Notes under the pieces: model-generated
Told to the model about the DNA's origin: nothing
Seen by the model: the letters and a program-made list of their open reading frames with translations, nothing else
Database searches by the model: none
Shown here: piece after piece, positions 49,724 to 58,574 of the stretch
Position numbering within the stretch: the stretch's first letter is position 1
How the letters are laid out: each line of letters opens with the position of its first letter
Assembly (NCBI GenBank): GCA_046316495.1
Contig: JBKDAM010000167.1
Span: 25,308-89,307, forward strand
DNA length: 64,000 bases
From: M3007 sp046316495
GTDB lineage: Bacteria; Bacteroidota; Bacteroidia; Chitinophagales; Saprospiraceae
Reading direction: 5' to 3'
Translations under genes and position numbers: made by a program

Positions 49724-51763
49724 ATGGCAAAGAAAATTCAGTCGAAACAAAAAGATGCTAAATCATCTGTTACGAACAATCCAAGATCGGTAGCCGTGAA
49801 ATCTGGCGTTGGGAGCCCCTGGTGGATGGTTCTTCTTGCCATGGCAATAACTGCCATTTGTTATTGGCCATCTTTAAAAAATGATTTGGTGAATTGGGAT
49901 GATGACCCCAACATTGTTGAGAATGTGAACCTTGCACAGGTTGGTAAACAACAAACGGTGAGGGATGTTTTACCGGCCATATTTGATTTGGAGAAAGGGA
50001 ATGTGATTGGTAACTATAATCCACTTCCAATTGCCACGTTTGCGGTTGAAAAGGCGATGACAGGTGGAGAGTTTGACGCCTCTTTTATACGACAGGTTCA
50101 CCTTGATAATTTGATTTTACATCTTTTGGTGGTATTGTTTTCGTTTAGGGTATTCAGCCTGTTAGGGATGGGGCCACTTGGTTCATTTGTGGGAGCACTG
50201 TTGATGGGCATACATCCTATGCGCGTTGAATCGGTCGCTTGGGCAACAGAGAGAAAGGACGTTCTTTTTGCTTTTTTTTACTTTGCGTCACTGGAATTCT
50301 ATATTCGATATGTGAAAGACCAACATGCGTCAAGTCGTACCTGGATGTTTGTTTTATCAATGGCGCTGGCAGTTTTTTCTTTATTTTCAAAAGTTCAGGC
50401 GGTAACATTGGTTGTTTCAATGTTAGTGGTAGATTACTGGTTAGGAAGGAAGTGGACCATGACTTGGATTTGGGAAAAAGTTCCGCTGTTTATTGCGTCC
50501 TTGGCGATGGGTTTAGCAAATATCTACACCCTTAATGTTCAAGGTTCAACAAACGATGATTTGACTGGCTTTAATTTAGTTGACAGGGCATGTGTCGCAA
50601 CTTGGTCGTTTAGTGTTTATCTGTATAAGCTCTTTATTTCTTACCCAATGTCCCCTTTATATCCATATCCCAAGCCATTGCCTTGGTATATTTATGCATC
50701 TCCGGTGGTCTTTATAGCTGTCTGGTATGGGGTATATAGGCTTTGGAAGGCGGATTTAAAGATTTGGGTCTTTGGATTTCTATTTTTCTTTCTGAATGTT
50801 GCGCCAGTACTGCAGTTTTTTGGGGCAGGACAGGGCTATTTAGCAGACCGATTTACCTATGTTCCCTATTTTGGTTTATTTGCTATTATTGCTTGGTATT
50901 ATCAGCAGAAAGAACAAAAGAGGGTGGTTTGGAATGCTGTTTTAGGTTTGTTTATGGTAGCTGCAGCCTATCAGACTGTACGTCAAATTGGGGTTTGGAA
51001 AAATGGAGAAACGTTGTGGACTCATGTAATGAAATATGAGTATGACGAAAAGACACAAAAATATACGAATGCATTGCCGTTTTGGAATCGTGGGCAGTAC
51101 CGTAGGAAGCAAGGAGACTATGAGCGGGCGTTAAGTGACTACACGCAGGCTGTTGCGATAGACCCGAAGAATCCTGAATTGTTTAATAGTCGGGGTAAAA
51201 CCTATTTTGACATGGCTGCAGGGGGTAAGTTGTCGCCTCAGAAGGCGTCGGAATACCTTCAGAAGGCGTTGGAGGATTACAACTCTGCGGTTGAGCTATC
51301 TTCTAGCAAACCACAAACACAAGCTGAGGCATACGTTAATCGTGGGGCTGCCTATGGGATGTCTGGTCAATACGAAAAAGCTTTGTCAGATTTAAACAGG
51401 GGTGTATCTATTAACCCAGATAATAAAAACGCCTATTTTAACAGGTCTATTGTCTATTTTAATACAGGGCAATATGATGCGGCCGTTGGTGACTATACGA
51501 AGTACCTTGAGTTTGCTCCATATGATGCAAACATCTTATATGAGCGGGGGATGCTACGTCGAGCAATGAAGAAACCTGCTGAGGCAATCCCTGATTTGAC
51601 CCGAGCGATTTCTATTAAGTCCGACTTTGGATTGGCCTATTTAGAGCGTGCGCGAGCGAACGCAATGCTTGGCAACAAGTCTGCTGCTCAAGCTGACTAT
51701 CAACGGGCTGCCCAGTTTGGCAACAATATGCAGGAAATGGATCGGCAGTTGATGGCGCAGTGA
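49724..51763 (+). CDS. TMTC-like membrane protein with C-terminal TPRs
   Basis: A 679-residue protein: a polar N-terminus, about ten membrane helices (from about 31 to 415) with the aspartate-rich loop NWDDDPNIV and GIHPMRVESVAWATERKDVLFA, the signature of TMTC/ArnT-like GT-C glycosyltransferases, and then six or so TPRs (about 450-670) with NRGQYRRKQGDYERALSDYT, NRGAAYGMSGQYEKALSDLN and similar units. Eukaryotic TMTC proteins O-mannosylate cadherins; bacterial relatives are uncharacterised. The activity inferred is transfer of a lipid-linked sugar to protein or polymer. Confidence 0.82.
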   Translation: MAKKIQSKQKDAKSSVTNNPRSVAVKSGVGSPWWMVLLAMAITAICYWPSLKNDLVNWDDDPNIVENVNLAQVGKQQTVRDVLPAIFDLEKGNVIGNYNPLPIATFAVEKAMTGGEFDASFIRQVHLDNLILHLLVVLFSFRVFSLLGMGPLGSFVGALLMGIHPMRVESVAWATERKDVLFAFFYFASLEFYIRYVKDQHASSRTWMFVLSMALAVFSLFSKVQAVTLVVSMLVVDYWLGRKWTMTWIWEKVPLFIASLAMGLANIYTLNVQGSTNDDLTGFNLVDRACVATWSFSVYLYKLFISYPMSPLYPYPKPLPWYIYASPVVFIAVWYGVYRLWKADLKIWVFGFLFFFLNVAPVLQFFGAGQGYLADRFTYVPYFGLFAIIAWYYQQKEQKRVVWNAVLGLFMVAAAYQTVRQIGVWKNGETLWTHVMKYEYDEKTQKYTNALPFWNRGQYRRKQGDYERALSDYTQAVAIDPKNPELFNSRGKTYFDMAAGGKLSPQKASEYLQKALEDYNSAVELSSSKPQTQAEAYVNRGAAYGMSGQYEKALSDLNRGVSINPDNKNAYFNRSIVYFNTGQYDAAVGDYTKYLEFAPYDANILYERGMLRRAMKKPAEAIPDLTRAISIKSDFGLAYLERARANAMLGNKSAAQADYQRAAQFGNNMQEMDRQLMAQ

Positions 51764-51859
51764 ACTTATTAAGGCTTCGATAAGTTAGTACACAGTTGTC
51801 GGGTAATTCCGGCCTATATTTTTTAATTATTTAGGAGCCTATTCAAGGGTGAGATATTT

Positions 51860-53116
51860 ATGAAAGCATATATATTGACGATTGGAGATGAGATTTTAAT
51901 TGGGCAAATTGTTGACACAAATTCATCTTGGATGAGTCGAGAGCTAAATTTAAATGGGATAGAGGTAGTTGGGAAAGGAAGTGTTGGGGATAATGCTAGG
52001 GCTATCGTAGAAGGCATAGAGCGGGCGAGCGCGGTAGCGGATGTAGTGATAATGACAGGAGGTTTAGGCCCAACTAAGGATGATGTTACGAAGAAAACGC
52101 TTGCCTCCTATTTCAATTCGGAAATGGGCTTTGATGAAGGCACTTATGCACTAATTGAGCAATATTTTAACAAAATTGGACGGGCCATTCCAGATTCGAT
52201 GCGCGACCAAGCCACCTTGCCTGTTCGTGCCCGAATCTTAGTGAATAAGGTTGGTAGTGCACCTGGGATGTGGTTTGAGGAGAAGAATAAAATATATATT
52301 TCTTTACCGGGCGTGCCCTTTGAGATGGAGTATTTAATGCGCTCTGAGGTGATACCTAGATTACTTACGTGTTTTGAAAGAAGGCCGATTGTGCATCGAA
52401 CCATACTGACGGCATGTGAAGGAGAGAGTGCGATCGCTAAGCGGTTAGAGGCTTTTGAGGATAGTTTGCCTGAGCACATAAAACTTGCCTATTTACCGGG
52501 TATTGGGCAAGTCCGTTTGCGACTTACAGGTGTTTGGCATGGAACTGTTATGGAGGAGACTAGTAATCAATTGGAGAAAGAGGTGGAGCAGAAAAAAATG
52601 GAATTGGTCTCTCTTATTCCGGAAATAGTGTACGGCTTTGAAGAAGAGAGTTTGCCAGTGGTTGTAGGAAGGATATTGTTGGAGAAGGGCCTAATGCTAG
52701 GAACCGCAGAGAGTTGTACTGGGGGGTATATAGCTAGTCAGATCACGGAGGTTGCTGGGGCCTCTGCTTATTTTAATGGTTCAGCGGTTGCGTACTCCTA
52801 TGACTTAAAAGAAAAAATATTGGGTGTTCAATCTGCCACGTTGTCTACGTATGGTGCTGTGAGCGAGGAGTGTGTACGCGAGATGGCAGAGGGGGCTTTA
52901 GACGCTCTGGGAGTTGATGTGGCAATTGCTGTTTCTGGAATTGCAGGACCTGGAGGTGGCACAACAGATAAGCCGGTTGGTACAGTATGGATGGCTGTTG
53001 CTGATCGAACCAAGACCTACTCAAAGAGGGTTGTTTTTGGGAGAGATCGGGTGAAAAACATACAACTCACCTCTACCTATGCCCTAAGTATGTTGCGTCA
53101 ATTTCTATTAGATTAA
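51860..53116 (+). CDS. cinA: CinA-family protein
   Basis: A 418-residue protein with two domains: an N-terminal molybdopterin-binding-like fold (about 1-170, GDEILIGQIVDTNSSWMSREL and MTGGLGPTKDD, with LPGVPFEMEYL) and a C-terminal CinA/PncC nicotinamide-nucleotide deamidase domain (about 255-415, TAESCTGGYIASQIT and SGIAGPGGGTTDKPVGTVW). It recycles NMN and ADP-ribose in other bacteria, and was first noted as a competence-induced gene. Its TAA overlaps the stop of the next gene on the other strand as TTAA. Confidence 0.94.
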   Translation: MKAYILTIGDEILIGQIVDTNSSWMSRELNLNGIEVVGKGSVGDNARAIVEGIERASAVADVVIMTGGLGPTKDDVTKKTLASYFNSEMGFDEGTYALIEQYFNKIGRAIPDSMRDQATLPVRARILVNKVGSAPGMWFEEKNKIYISLPGVPFEMEYLMRSEVIPRLLTCFERRPIVHRTILTACEGESAIAKRLEAFEDSLPEHIKLAYLPGIGQVRLRLTGVWHGTVMEETSNQLEKEVEQKKMELVSLIPEIVYGFEEESLPVVVGRILLEKGLMLGTAESCTGGYIASQITEVAGASAYFNGSAVAYSYDLKEKILGVQSATLSTYGAVSEECVREMAEGALDALGVDVAIAVSGIAGPGGGTTDKPVGTVWMAVADRTKTYSKRVVFGRDRVKNIQLTSTYALSMLRQFLLD

Positions 53117-54021
53117 TTTGGGGGACACTTTTTGTTTAGAAGCTCCTTTGCACTTAGGAGTAGCGCCTGATATTTCTTTTGAGCTTGGGGGCTATCGTTT
53201 TGTTGGCAAATGGGGGCTAGGTATTCCCAGCCTTTTTCTTGTAGGATGGTTTCAACAATGCAATTACATCGGCCATTATTACTTTGGGGATGGCTGTATC
53301 TTTCTGTTTCAATAGCAGCAAGGATGTAGTTTCGGATAGTGTTTGGGTGGGGTGTCCTAAAGTCTATTATATGTACCAGTGGGTTATCCGGGAGGTAGAT
53401 GACCTCAAATGCATCCTGGTCATTAAGGCGAAATCCACTTGGTAATTGTAGTGGTTGGTTTGAGTTTGCACTTATGGACGCACTTACTTGCGTTTGAGAG
53501 ATAGTTTGAAAAGCATAAATTATTTTAGGGGATCCTGGGGTTACATAGAATCGAGCCAATCCTTTTTTTCCTGATGTATAGAGCAGAGCAAGTTGGTCTC
53601 TGGTAATGCTGGAAGGATAGGTTGCGTAGTAACTATTTTCAGGTTTTTTTTGATTTTTTTGATAGTGGTGGAAGAGTAGTAGGCCTATGACAAAGCAGAG
53701 CAAGGCCAGTCCAAATAGTGCGAGCTGTTTGTATTCGAGTTGTTGGATTCGTTTTCTTTCCTTGTTTTTTGGTGTGTTTACAACCTTATTTACCTTGAAT
53801 TCGTAGTAAAAAACATCGTTTTTTTGCTTAATAAGGTGTATTTCGCACAATTCGTCTTCAATGAAAAAAGAGTAAATCTCGTTTGTTTTAACGCCAAAGT
53901 CTATTTGGATTATTTTTTTATCGCAATAGATTGCGACATGTCCATCTATATTTCCATGGTAAAGTCCGATGGTGTGGTTAATGCCCGAGCCATCTGCATA
54001 AATCCAGGTAGTGTGTGCCAT
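53113..54021 (-). CDS. One-TM protein with FAIM-like N-terminal domain
   Basis: A 302-residue protein from ATG 54021. Residues about 12-75 read like the first beta-sandwich of Fas apoptosis inhibitory molecule (FAIM): NHTIGLYHGNIDGHVAIY, DKKIIQ and YYEFKVN sit where FAIM has HKIEFEHGTTSGKRVVYV, DGKE and YEYTLEIN. A membrane helix follows at about 98-115 and an extracytoplasmic alpha/beta region (about 125-302) of no family I know. No signal peptide; the N-terminal domain would be cytoplasmic. The FAIM match is by eye and needs a profile search; its overlap with cinA is only 3' to 3'. Confidence 0.6.
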   Translation of the reverse strand: MAHTTWIYADGSGINHTIGLYHGNIDGHVAIYCDKKIIQIDFGVKTNEIYSFFIEDELCEIHLIKQKNDVFYYEFKVNKVVNTPKNKERKRIQQLEYKQLALFGLALLCFVIGLLLFHHYQKNQKKPENSYYATYPSSITRDQLALLYTSGKKGLARFYVTPGSPKIIYAFQTISQTQVSASISANSNQPLQLPSGFRLNDQDAFEVIYLPDNPLVHIIDFRTPHPNTIRNYILAAIETERYSHPQSNNGRCNCIVETILQEKGWEYLAPICQQNDSPQAQKKYQALLLSAKELLNKKCPPN

Positions 54022-54121
54022 AAGGAGAAAACGAACCGCCAAAATAAACTATTTTGATGGTGGTTTTTTTTATTTTCCTTAAAAACTCTGCCAATGTGGC
54101 ATCTTTTTGCTGGGGGAATGA

Positions 54122-54151
54122 TTGTTGACAGTGGTCAAAGGCGTAACTTTG
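54122..54151 (+). promoter_or_regulatory. secA promoter: TTG (54122-54124), 19-base spacer, TAACTTTG
   Basis: The best-formed promoter in the window: a perfect -7 element TAACTTTG at 54144-54151 with a TTG at the expected -33 distance. Transcription would begin near 54155, leaving about 22 bases before the secA ATG. Confidence 0.65.
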
Positions 54152-54176
54152 CGATCTTTAATTCAAGAACTGAACC

Positions 54177-57100
54177 ATGCTTGGTATATTTAAAAAAATC
54201 TTTGGCACTAAACAAGATCGGGATCTGGTTAAATACCAGAACTTGGTAATTGAAATAAATCAACATTTTGATTCTTATCAGGCGTTATCCAACGATGAGC
54301 TGAGGTCAAAAACGCTTGATTTTCGAGAAAGAATTCAGGCTTACTTAAGCGATATAGATGCTGAGCTGGATCAGATTAGCCAGCAGGCCTTGGCTACTGA
54401 GGATATTGGTCTGAAAGAAGACTTATTCAAGGAGGAAGATGAGTTGAAGAAGCGTCGGGATAAGGCGCTTGAGGAAATATTGCAAGAGATTTTACCGGAA
54501 GCTTTTGCTGTCGTGAAAGAAACTGCTCGTCGTTTTTCGTCGAATCAAGTTATTGAGGTTCAAGCGACCGATCATGATCGTTTATTGGCATCCAAATCGG
54601 GAAAGACCTATGTACGGGTAGAGGGGGACCGGGCTTTTTGGAAGAATACGTGGATGGCTGCTGGAGGAGAAATTATTTGGAATATGGTTCACTATGATGT
54701 TCAGCTGATTGGTGGCATGGTGCTTCACGATGGGAAGATTGCTGAAATGACCACTGGTGAGGGAAAGACATTGGTGGCCACATTGCCGGCGTACTTAAAC
54801 GGTGTTGCTGGTTCGGGGGTACACATGGTGACTGTGAATGATTACCTCGCTCGTCGTGATAGTGAATGGGTTGGGCCTATCTATGAGTTTTTACTATTAA
54901 CCGTTGACTGTATTGATAAGTATCGTCCACATTCACCTGAACGGATTGCAGCGTATCGCTGTGATATTACTTTCGGTACGAATGCGGAGTTTGGTTTTGA
55001 TTACCTGCGGGATAATATGGTCATTAGTCCTGAAGAGCTGGTTCAGCGCAAGCATCATTTTGCTATTGTGGATGAGGTGGATTCTGTATTAATTGACGAT
55101 GCGAGGACGCCATTGATTATATCTGGTCCTGTTACTCGTGGAGCAGAGGATCAGGAATACTTTGATTTAAACCCCACGGTAAAGCGCTTATATGAGGAGC
55201 AATCCAAGCTGGCGACGCAGTTTTTAAATGAGGCAAAAAAATTGTTTGCAGAGGGTAAGTTGGGAACAGAGGAAGGTCAAGCTGGGTTCGCGTTACTTAG
55301 GGCGCACCGGGCGCTCCCAAAATCTCGACCGCTCATCAAGTTTCTAAGCGAGGAGGGGATGAAGGTTCTGCTACAGAAAACGGAAGGGATTTACATGCAA
55401 GAGAACAATAAGCGGATGCCAGAGGTAGACCGCGCATTGTTGTTTCATATCGATGAAAAAAACCGTTCTGTTGAACTTACAGACAATGGTGTTGAGTATC
55501 TTTCTAAGTTCAATAATGATCCGCTTTTCTTTATCCTTCCAGATATTGCCACTGAGCTGGTCCAAATTGATCGGGATGTAGCTTTGGACGGACCGTCAAA
55601 GGCAGAGGCAAAGGAGCGCCTGTCACAGGATTACGGTATAAAGAGCCGTCGAATTCACGCGATCCAGCAATTGTTGAAGGCGTATGCTCTTTTTGAAAAT
55701 GACAATGAGTATATTGTTACGCCAGAAGGCGAAGTTAAGATTGTAGACGAGCAGACGGGGCGTGTAATGGAGGGTCGTAGGTATTCTGATGGATTACATC
55801 AGGCAATCGAGGCAAAAGAGAATGTAAAAATTGGAGAAATTACTCAAACGTACGCTACGATTACCCTACAAAATTATTTCAGGATGTACCACAAGTTAGG
55901 GGGTATGACTGGAACTGCCGAGACGGAGGCAAAAGAGTTATGGGATATTTATAAACTGGATGTAGTGGTGATTCCGACGAATCGTCCAATTGTCAGGAAT
56001 GATCAAGAGGATTTAGTTTTTAAAACGGCACGGGAAAAGTACAACGCGGTTATTGAAGAGATTAATCGCTTAAGAGCAGAAGGTCGTCCGGTACTCGTAG
56101 GAACTACTTCAGTAGAAATTTCAGAGTTGCTTTCGCGACTGTTGAAGCTTCGGGGGATTGACCATAATGTATTAAATGCAAAGCAGCACCAGAGGGAGGC
56201 GGAGATTGTTGCAGAAGCTGGTCATCCAGGAAAGGTTACTATTGCTACAAATATGGCTGGTCGAGGAACGGATATTAAGCTCGGGCCAGGAGTTAAAGAG
56301 GCGGGTGGTTTGGCAATCATTGGTACCGAACGGCACGACTCTCGTCGTGTAGATCGACAGTTAAGGGGTCGTGCGGGCCGTCAAGGAGATCCTGGATCTT
56401 CGCAGTTTTACGTTTCATTGGAGGATCCACTCATGCGATTGTTTCAAAGTGATCGGATTGCTGGTCTGATGGATAAAATGGGGCATAAAGAGGGGGATGT
56501 AATTCAGCATTCAATGGTCACCAAGTCCATAGAGCGTGCACAGGTTAAGGTTGAAGAAAACAATTTTGGGATTCGTAAACGGTTGCTTGAGTACGATGAT
56601 GTTATGAATATACAACGAGAGGCCATTTATAAAAAACGCCATAATGCGTTGTTTGGAGATCGCTTGTCCGTTGATATTAATAATGCGTTTATTTCCATAA
56701 CACATGAGTTGGTAGATGCGCATCGTCAGAATGGCGACTTCGACTCATTCCGTATGGACTCCATTCGAGTGGTTGGGATTGACCCGCAAATAGATCCGAT
56801 TAGGTTCAAATCAGCCCCCACTCATGAAGTACTGGAAGCTTACCAGGCTCAGGTTTTTGAGCAATACGAGCGTAAGCGCCAGTTTGTCGCAGACCGGCTA
56901 CTCCCAATCATCAAAGATGTTCATTCAAAAGAATCCCATCGGTATAAGCGTATAGTTGTACCTTTTACAGACGGAAGTTTAGGTTTGAATATTAGTGCAG
57001 ATATGGAGACCGCTATCCAGACGGAGGGTAAGAGTATCATGCATGATGTAGAAAAAGTTGCTACACTGGCACTGATAGATGATGCTTGGAAGGAGCACTT

Positions 57101-57527
57101 AAGAAATGTGGATGATTTAAAAGAGTCTGTACAAGGGGCCTCTTTCGAACAGAAGGATCCATTGGTTATTTATAAAATGGAGGCCTATAACTTATTTGAG
57201 TCCTTAATCGGTCATATTAATGCCAATGTTACCTCTTTTTTACTTCGAGGCACTTTAGTTATGCCTGATGGAGAGGCTCAACAGCCTTCGGCATCACGCC
57301 CTGAGAATAATATGCGTCGTGCACAGGCAAATCGCCTTCGCACATCCGGTGGGGGGCAAGAAATGACGGAGACACAACAAGCTGCTCAGCGCGCTGCTCA
57401 ATCTGCAGGTGGTGGCGGTGCTGGGGCAAGGTCTCAACCAGTAGTTAAACAGGCGCTGGTTGGACGCAATGAGCCTTGTCCGTGTGGGAGTGGCAAGAAG
57501 TATAAACACTGCCATGGTGCATCCTAA
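54177..57527 (+). CDS. secA: Protein translocase ATPase SecA
   Basis: A 1116-residue DEAD-like motor that drives preproteins through SecYEG. Motifs: Walker A TTGEGKT (about 192-198), AYRCDITFGTNAEFGFDYLRDNM, Walker B DEVDSVLIDDARTPLIISG, the second ATPase half with TNMAGRGTDI and RQLRGRAGRQGDPG, helical scaffold and the C-terminal zinc finger RNEPCPCGSGKKYKHCHG that binds SecB. It is about 200 residues longer than E. coli SecA, with an acidic N-terminal insert near 50-110 and another between 360 and 420, typical of Bacteroidota. First gene of a four-gene plus-strand unit with mnmH, argS and an FkbM gene. Confidence 0.97.
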   Translation: MLGIFKKIFGTKQDRDLVKYQNLVIEINQHFDSYQALSNDELRSKTLDFRERIQAYLSDIDAELDQISQQALATEDIGLKEDLFKEEDELKKRRDKALEEILQEILPEAFAVVKETARRFSSNQVIEVQATDHDRLLASKSGKTYVRVEGDRAFWKNTWMAAGGEIIWNMVHYDVQLIGGMVLHDGKIAEMTTGEGKTLVATLPAYLNGVAGSGVHMVTVNDYLARRDSEWVGPIYEFLLLTVDCIDKYRPHSPERIAAYRCDITFGTNAEFGFDYLRDNMVISPEELVQRKHHFAIVDEVDSVLIDDARTPLIISGPVTRGAEDQEYFDLNPTVKRLYEEQSKLATQFLNEAKKLFAEGKLGTEEGQAGFALLRAHRALPKSRPLIKFLSEEGMKVLLQKTEGIYMQENNKRMPEVDRALLFHIDEKNRSVELTDNGVEYLSKFNNDPLFFILPDIATELVQIDRDVALDGPSKAEAKERLSQDYGIKSRRIHAIQQLLKAYALFENDNEYIVTPEGEVKIVDEQTGRVMEGRRYSDGLHQAIEAKENVKIGEITQTYATITLQNYFRMYHKLGGMTGTAETEAKELWDIYKLDVVVIPTNRPIVRNDQEDLVFKTAREKYNAVIEEINRLRAEGRPVLVGTTSVEISELLSRLLKLRGIDHNVLNAKQHQREAEIVAEAGHPGKVTIATNMAGRGTDIKLGPGVKEAGGLAIIGTERHDSRRVDRQLRGRAGRQGDPGSSQFYVSLEDPLMRLFQSDRIAGLMDKMGHKEGDVIQHSMVTKSIERAQVKVEENNFGIRKRLLEYDDVMNIQREAIYKKRHNALFGDRLSVDINNAFISITHELVDAHRQNGDFDSFRMDSIRVVGIDPQIDPIRFKSAPTHEVLEAYQAQVFEQYERKRQFVADRLLPIIKDVHSKESHRYKRIVVPFTDGSLGLNISADMETAIQTEGKSIMHDVEKVATLALIDDAWKEHLRNVDDLKESVQGASFEQKDPLVIYKMEAYNLFESLIGHINANVTSFLLRGTLVMPDGEAQQPSASRPENNMRRAQANRLRTSGGGQEMTETQQAAQRAAQSAGGGGAGARSQPVVKQALVGRNEPCPCGSGKKYKHCHGAS

Positions 57528-57533
57528 CTAGCT

Positions 57534-58553
57534 ATGGGGATTACGAAACTGGAGGTAAAGGATTTTTTATTGGAGGTTCGGAATCGCCCATTCCTAGATG
57601 TGCGTTCACCTGGAGAGTACTTACAGGGGCATATTCCTGGCTCAATTTCGTTCCCACTTTTTTCAAATGAGGAGCGTGCAAAAGTCGGGACTAGATATAA
57701 ACAGGTTGGTAAAGAATCTGCTTTTCTTTTGGGGCTCAAGATAGTAGGCCCCAAAATGGCTGATTTTGTAAAAAAAGCAATCAGATTAGCTCCTGATCGA
57801 GAAATCGCAGTGCACTGTTGGCGTGGAGGTCAACGAAGCGGAAGTATAGCCTGGTTGCTTCAGCAGGCCGGTTTTGATGTGGTTGTTTTAAGTGGTGGGT
57901 ATAAGGCTTATCGCCAATATATACTTGATTCTTTGTCTACCATTGCTTTTCAAATCAATGTTGTTGGAGGGAAGACTGGAGTGGGAAAGACAAGGATATT
58001 GAATGCATTAAGTGATTTAGGGGAGCAAGTTCTAGACTTAGAATTTATAGCCAATCACAAGGGCTCTGCCTTTGGGTTTATTGGGGAGCTTCCTCAGCCC
58101 ACTCCCGAACAGTTTGAAAATATTTTATGGGATAATCTATCCTCTATGGACCGAAGTAGGCGTCTTTGGGTAGAAAACGAAAGCCGAAGCATTGGTAGGG
58201 TGTATATTCCAGAGGGTTTTTGGAAACAGATGAAATTGTCTCCTCTTTTTCACATTGAAATTCCTCAAGAAGACCGGATCAATAATTTGTTAAAAGATTA
58301 TGTTTTGGAAGATACTCCTGCTCTAAAAATTGCATTTGAGAAGATAGCTTCCAAATTGGGTGGTCTTCGTTTTAAGCAGGCCATAGAAGCACTTGACGCT
58401 GGTCATTTTTCTCTAGCCGCGTCTTTGGCTTTGGAGTATTACGATAAAACATATCAACATTGTCTCGATCATAATATTTCTCCACAGATTCATAGATTGG
58501 ATTTTAGTCATGGAGACCCGCATCAAATAGCCCTAATGTTAAGTCAATTGTAA
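57534..58553 (+). CDS. mnmH: tRNA 2-selenouridine synthase
   Basis: A 339-residue protein that replaces sulfur by selenium in 2-thiouridine at the wobble position of tRNA-Lys, -Glu and -Gln (also called SelU/YbbB). Rhodanese half: FLDVRSPGEYLQGHIPGS and HCWRGGQRSG with active-site C95. C-terminal P-loop half: GGKTGVGKT (145-153), for binding geranyl-diphosphate or selenophosphate steps. Length normal. Six bases after secA. It needs selenophosphate from SelD, whose gene is not in the window. Confidence 0.92.
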   Translation: MGITKLEVKDFLLEVRNRPFLDVRSPGEYLQGHIPGSISFPLFSNEERAKVGTRYKQVGKESAFLLGLKIVGPKMADFVKKAIRLAPDREIAVHCWRGGQRSGSIAWLLQQAGFDVVVLSGGYKAYRQYILDSLSTIAFQINVVGGKTGVGKTRILNALSDLGEQVLDLEFIANHKGSAFGFIGELPQPTPEQFENILWDNLSSMDRSRRLWVENESRSIGRVYIPEGFWKQMKLSPLFHIEIPQEDRINNLLKDYVLEDTPALKIAFEKIASKLGGLRFKQAIEALDAGHFSLAASLALEYYDKTYQHCLDHNISPQIHRLDFSHGDPHQIALMLSQL

Positions 58554-58574
58554 TACCACAAGGTAATTAGGAAC

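Noticed and set aside
51763..51786. Seven-base inverted repeat (AACTTAT/ATAAGTT) right after the TMTC-like gene
   Set aside because: Short A/T-rich stem with no T-run; it could not be told from chance.
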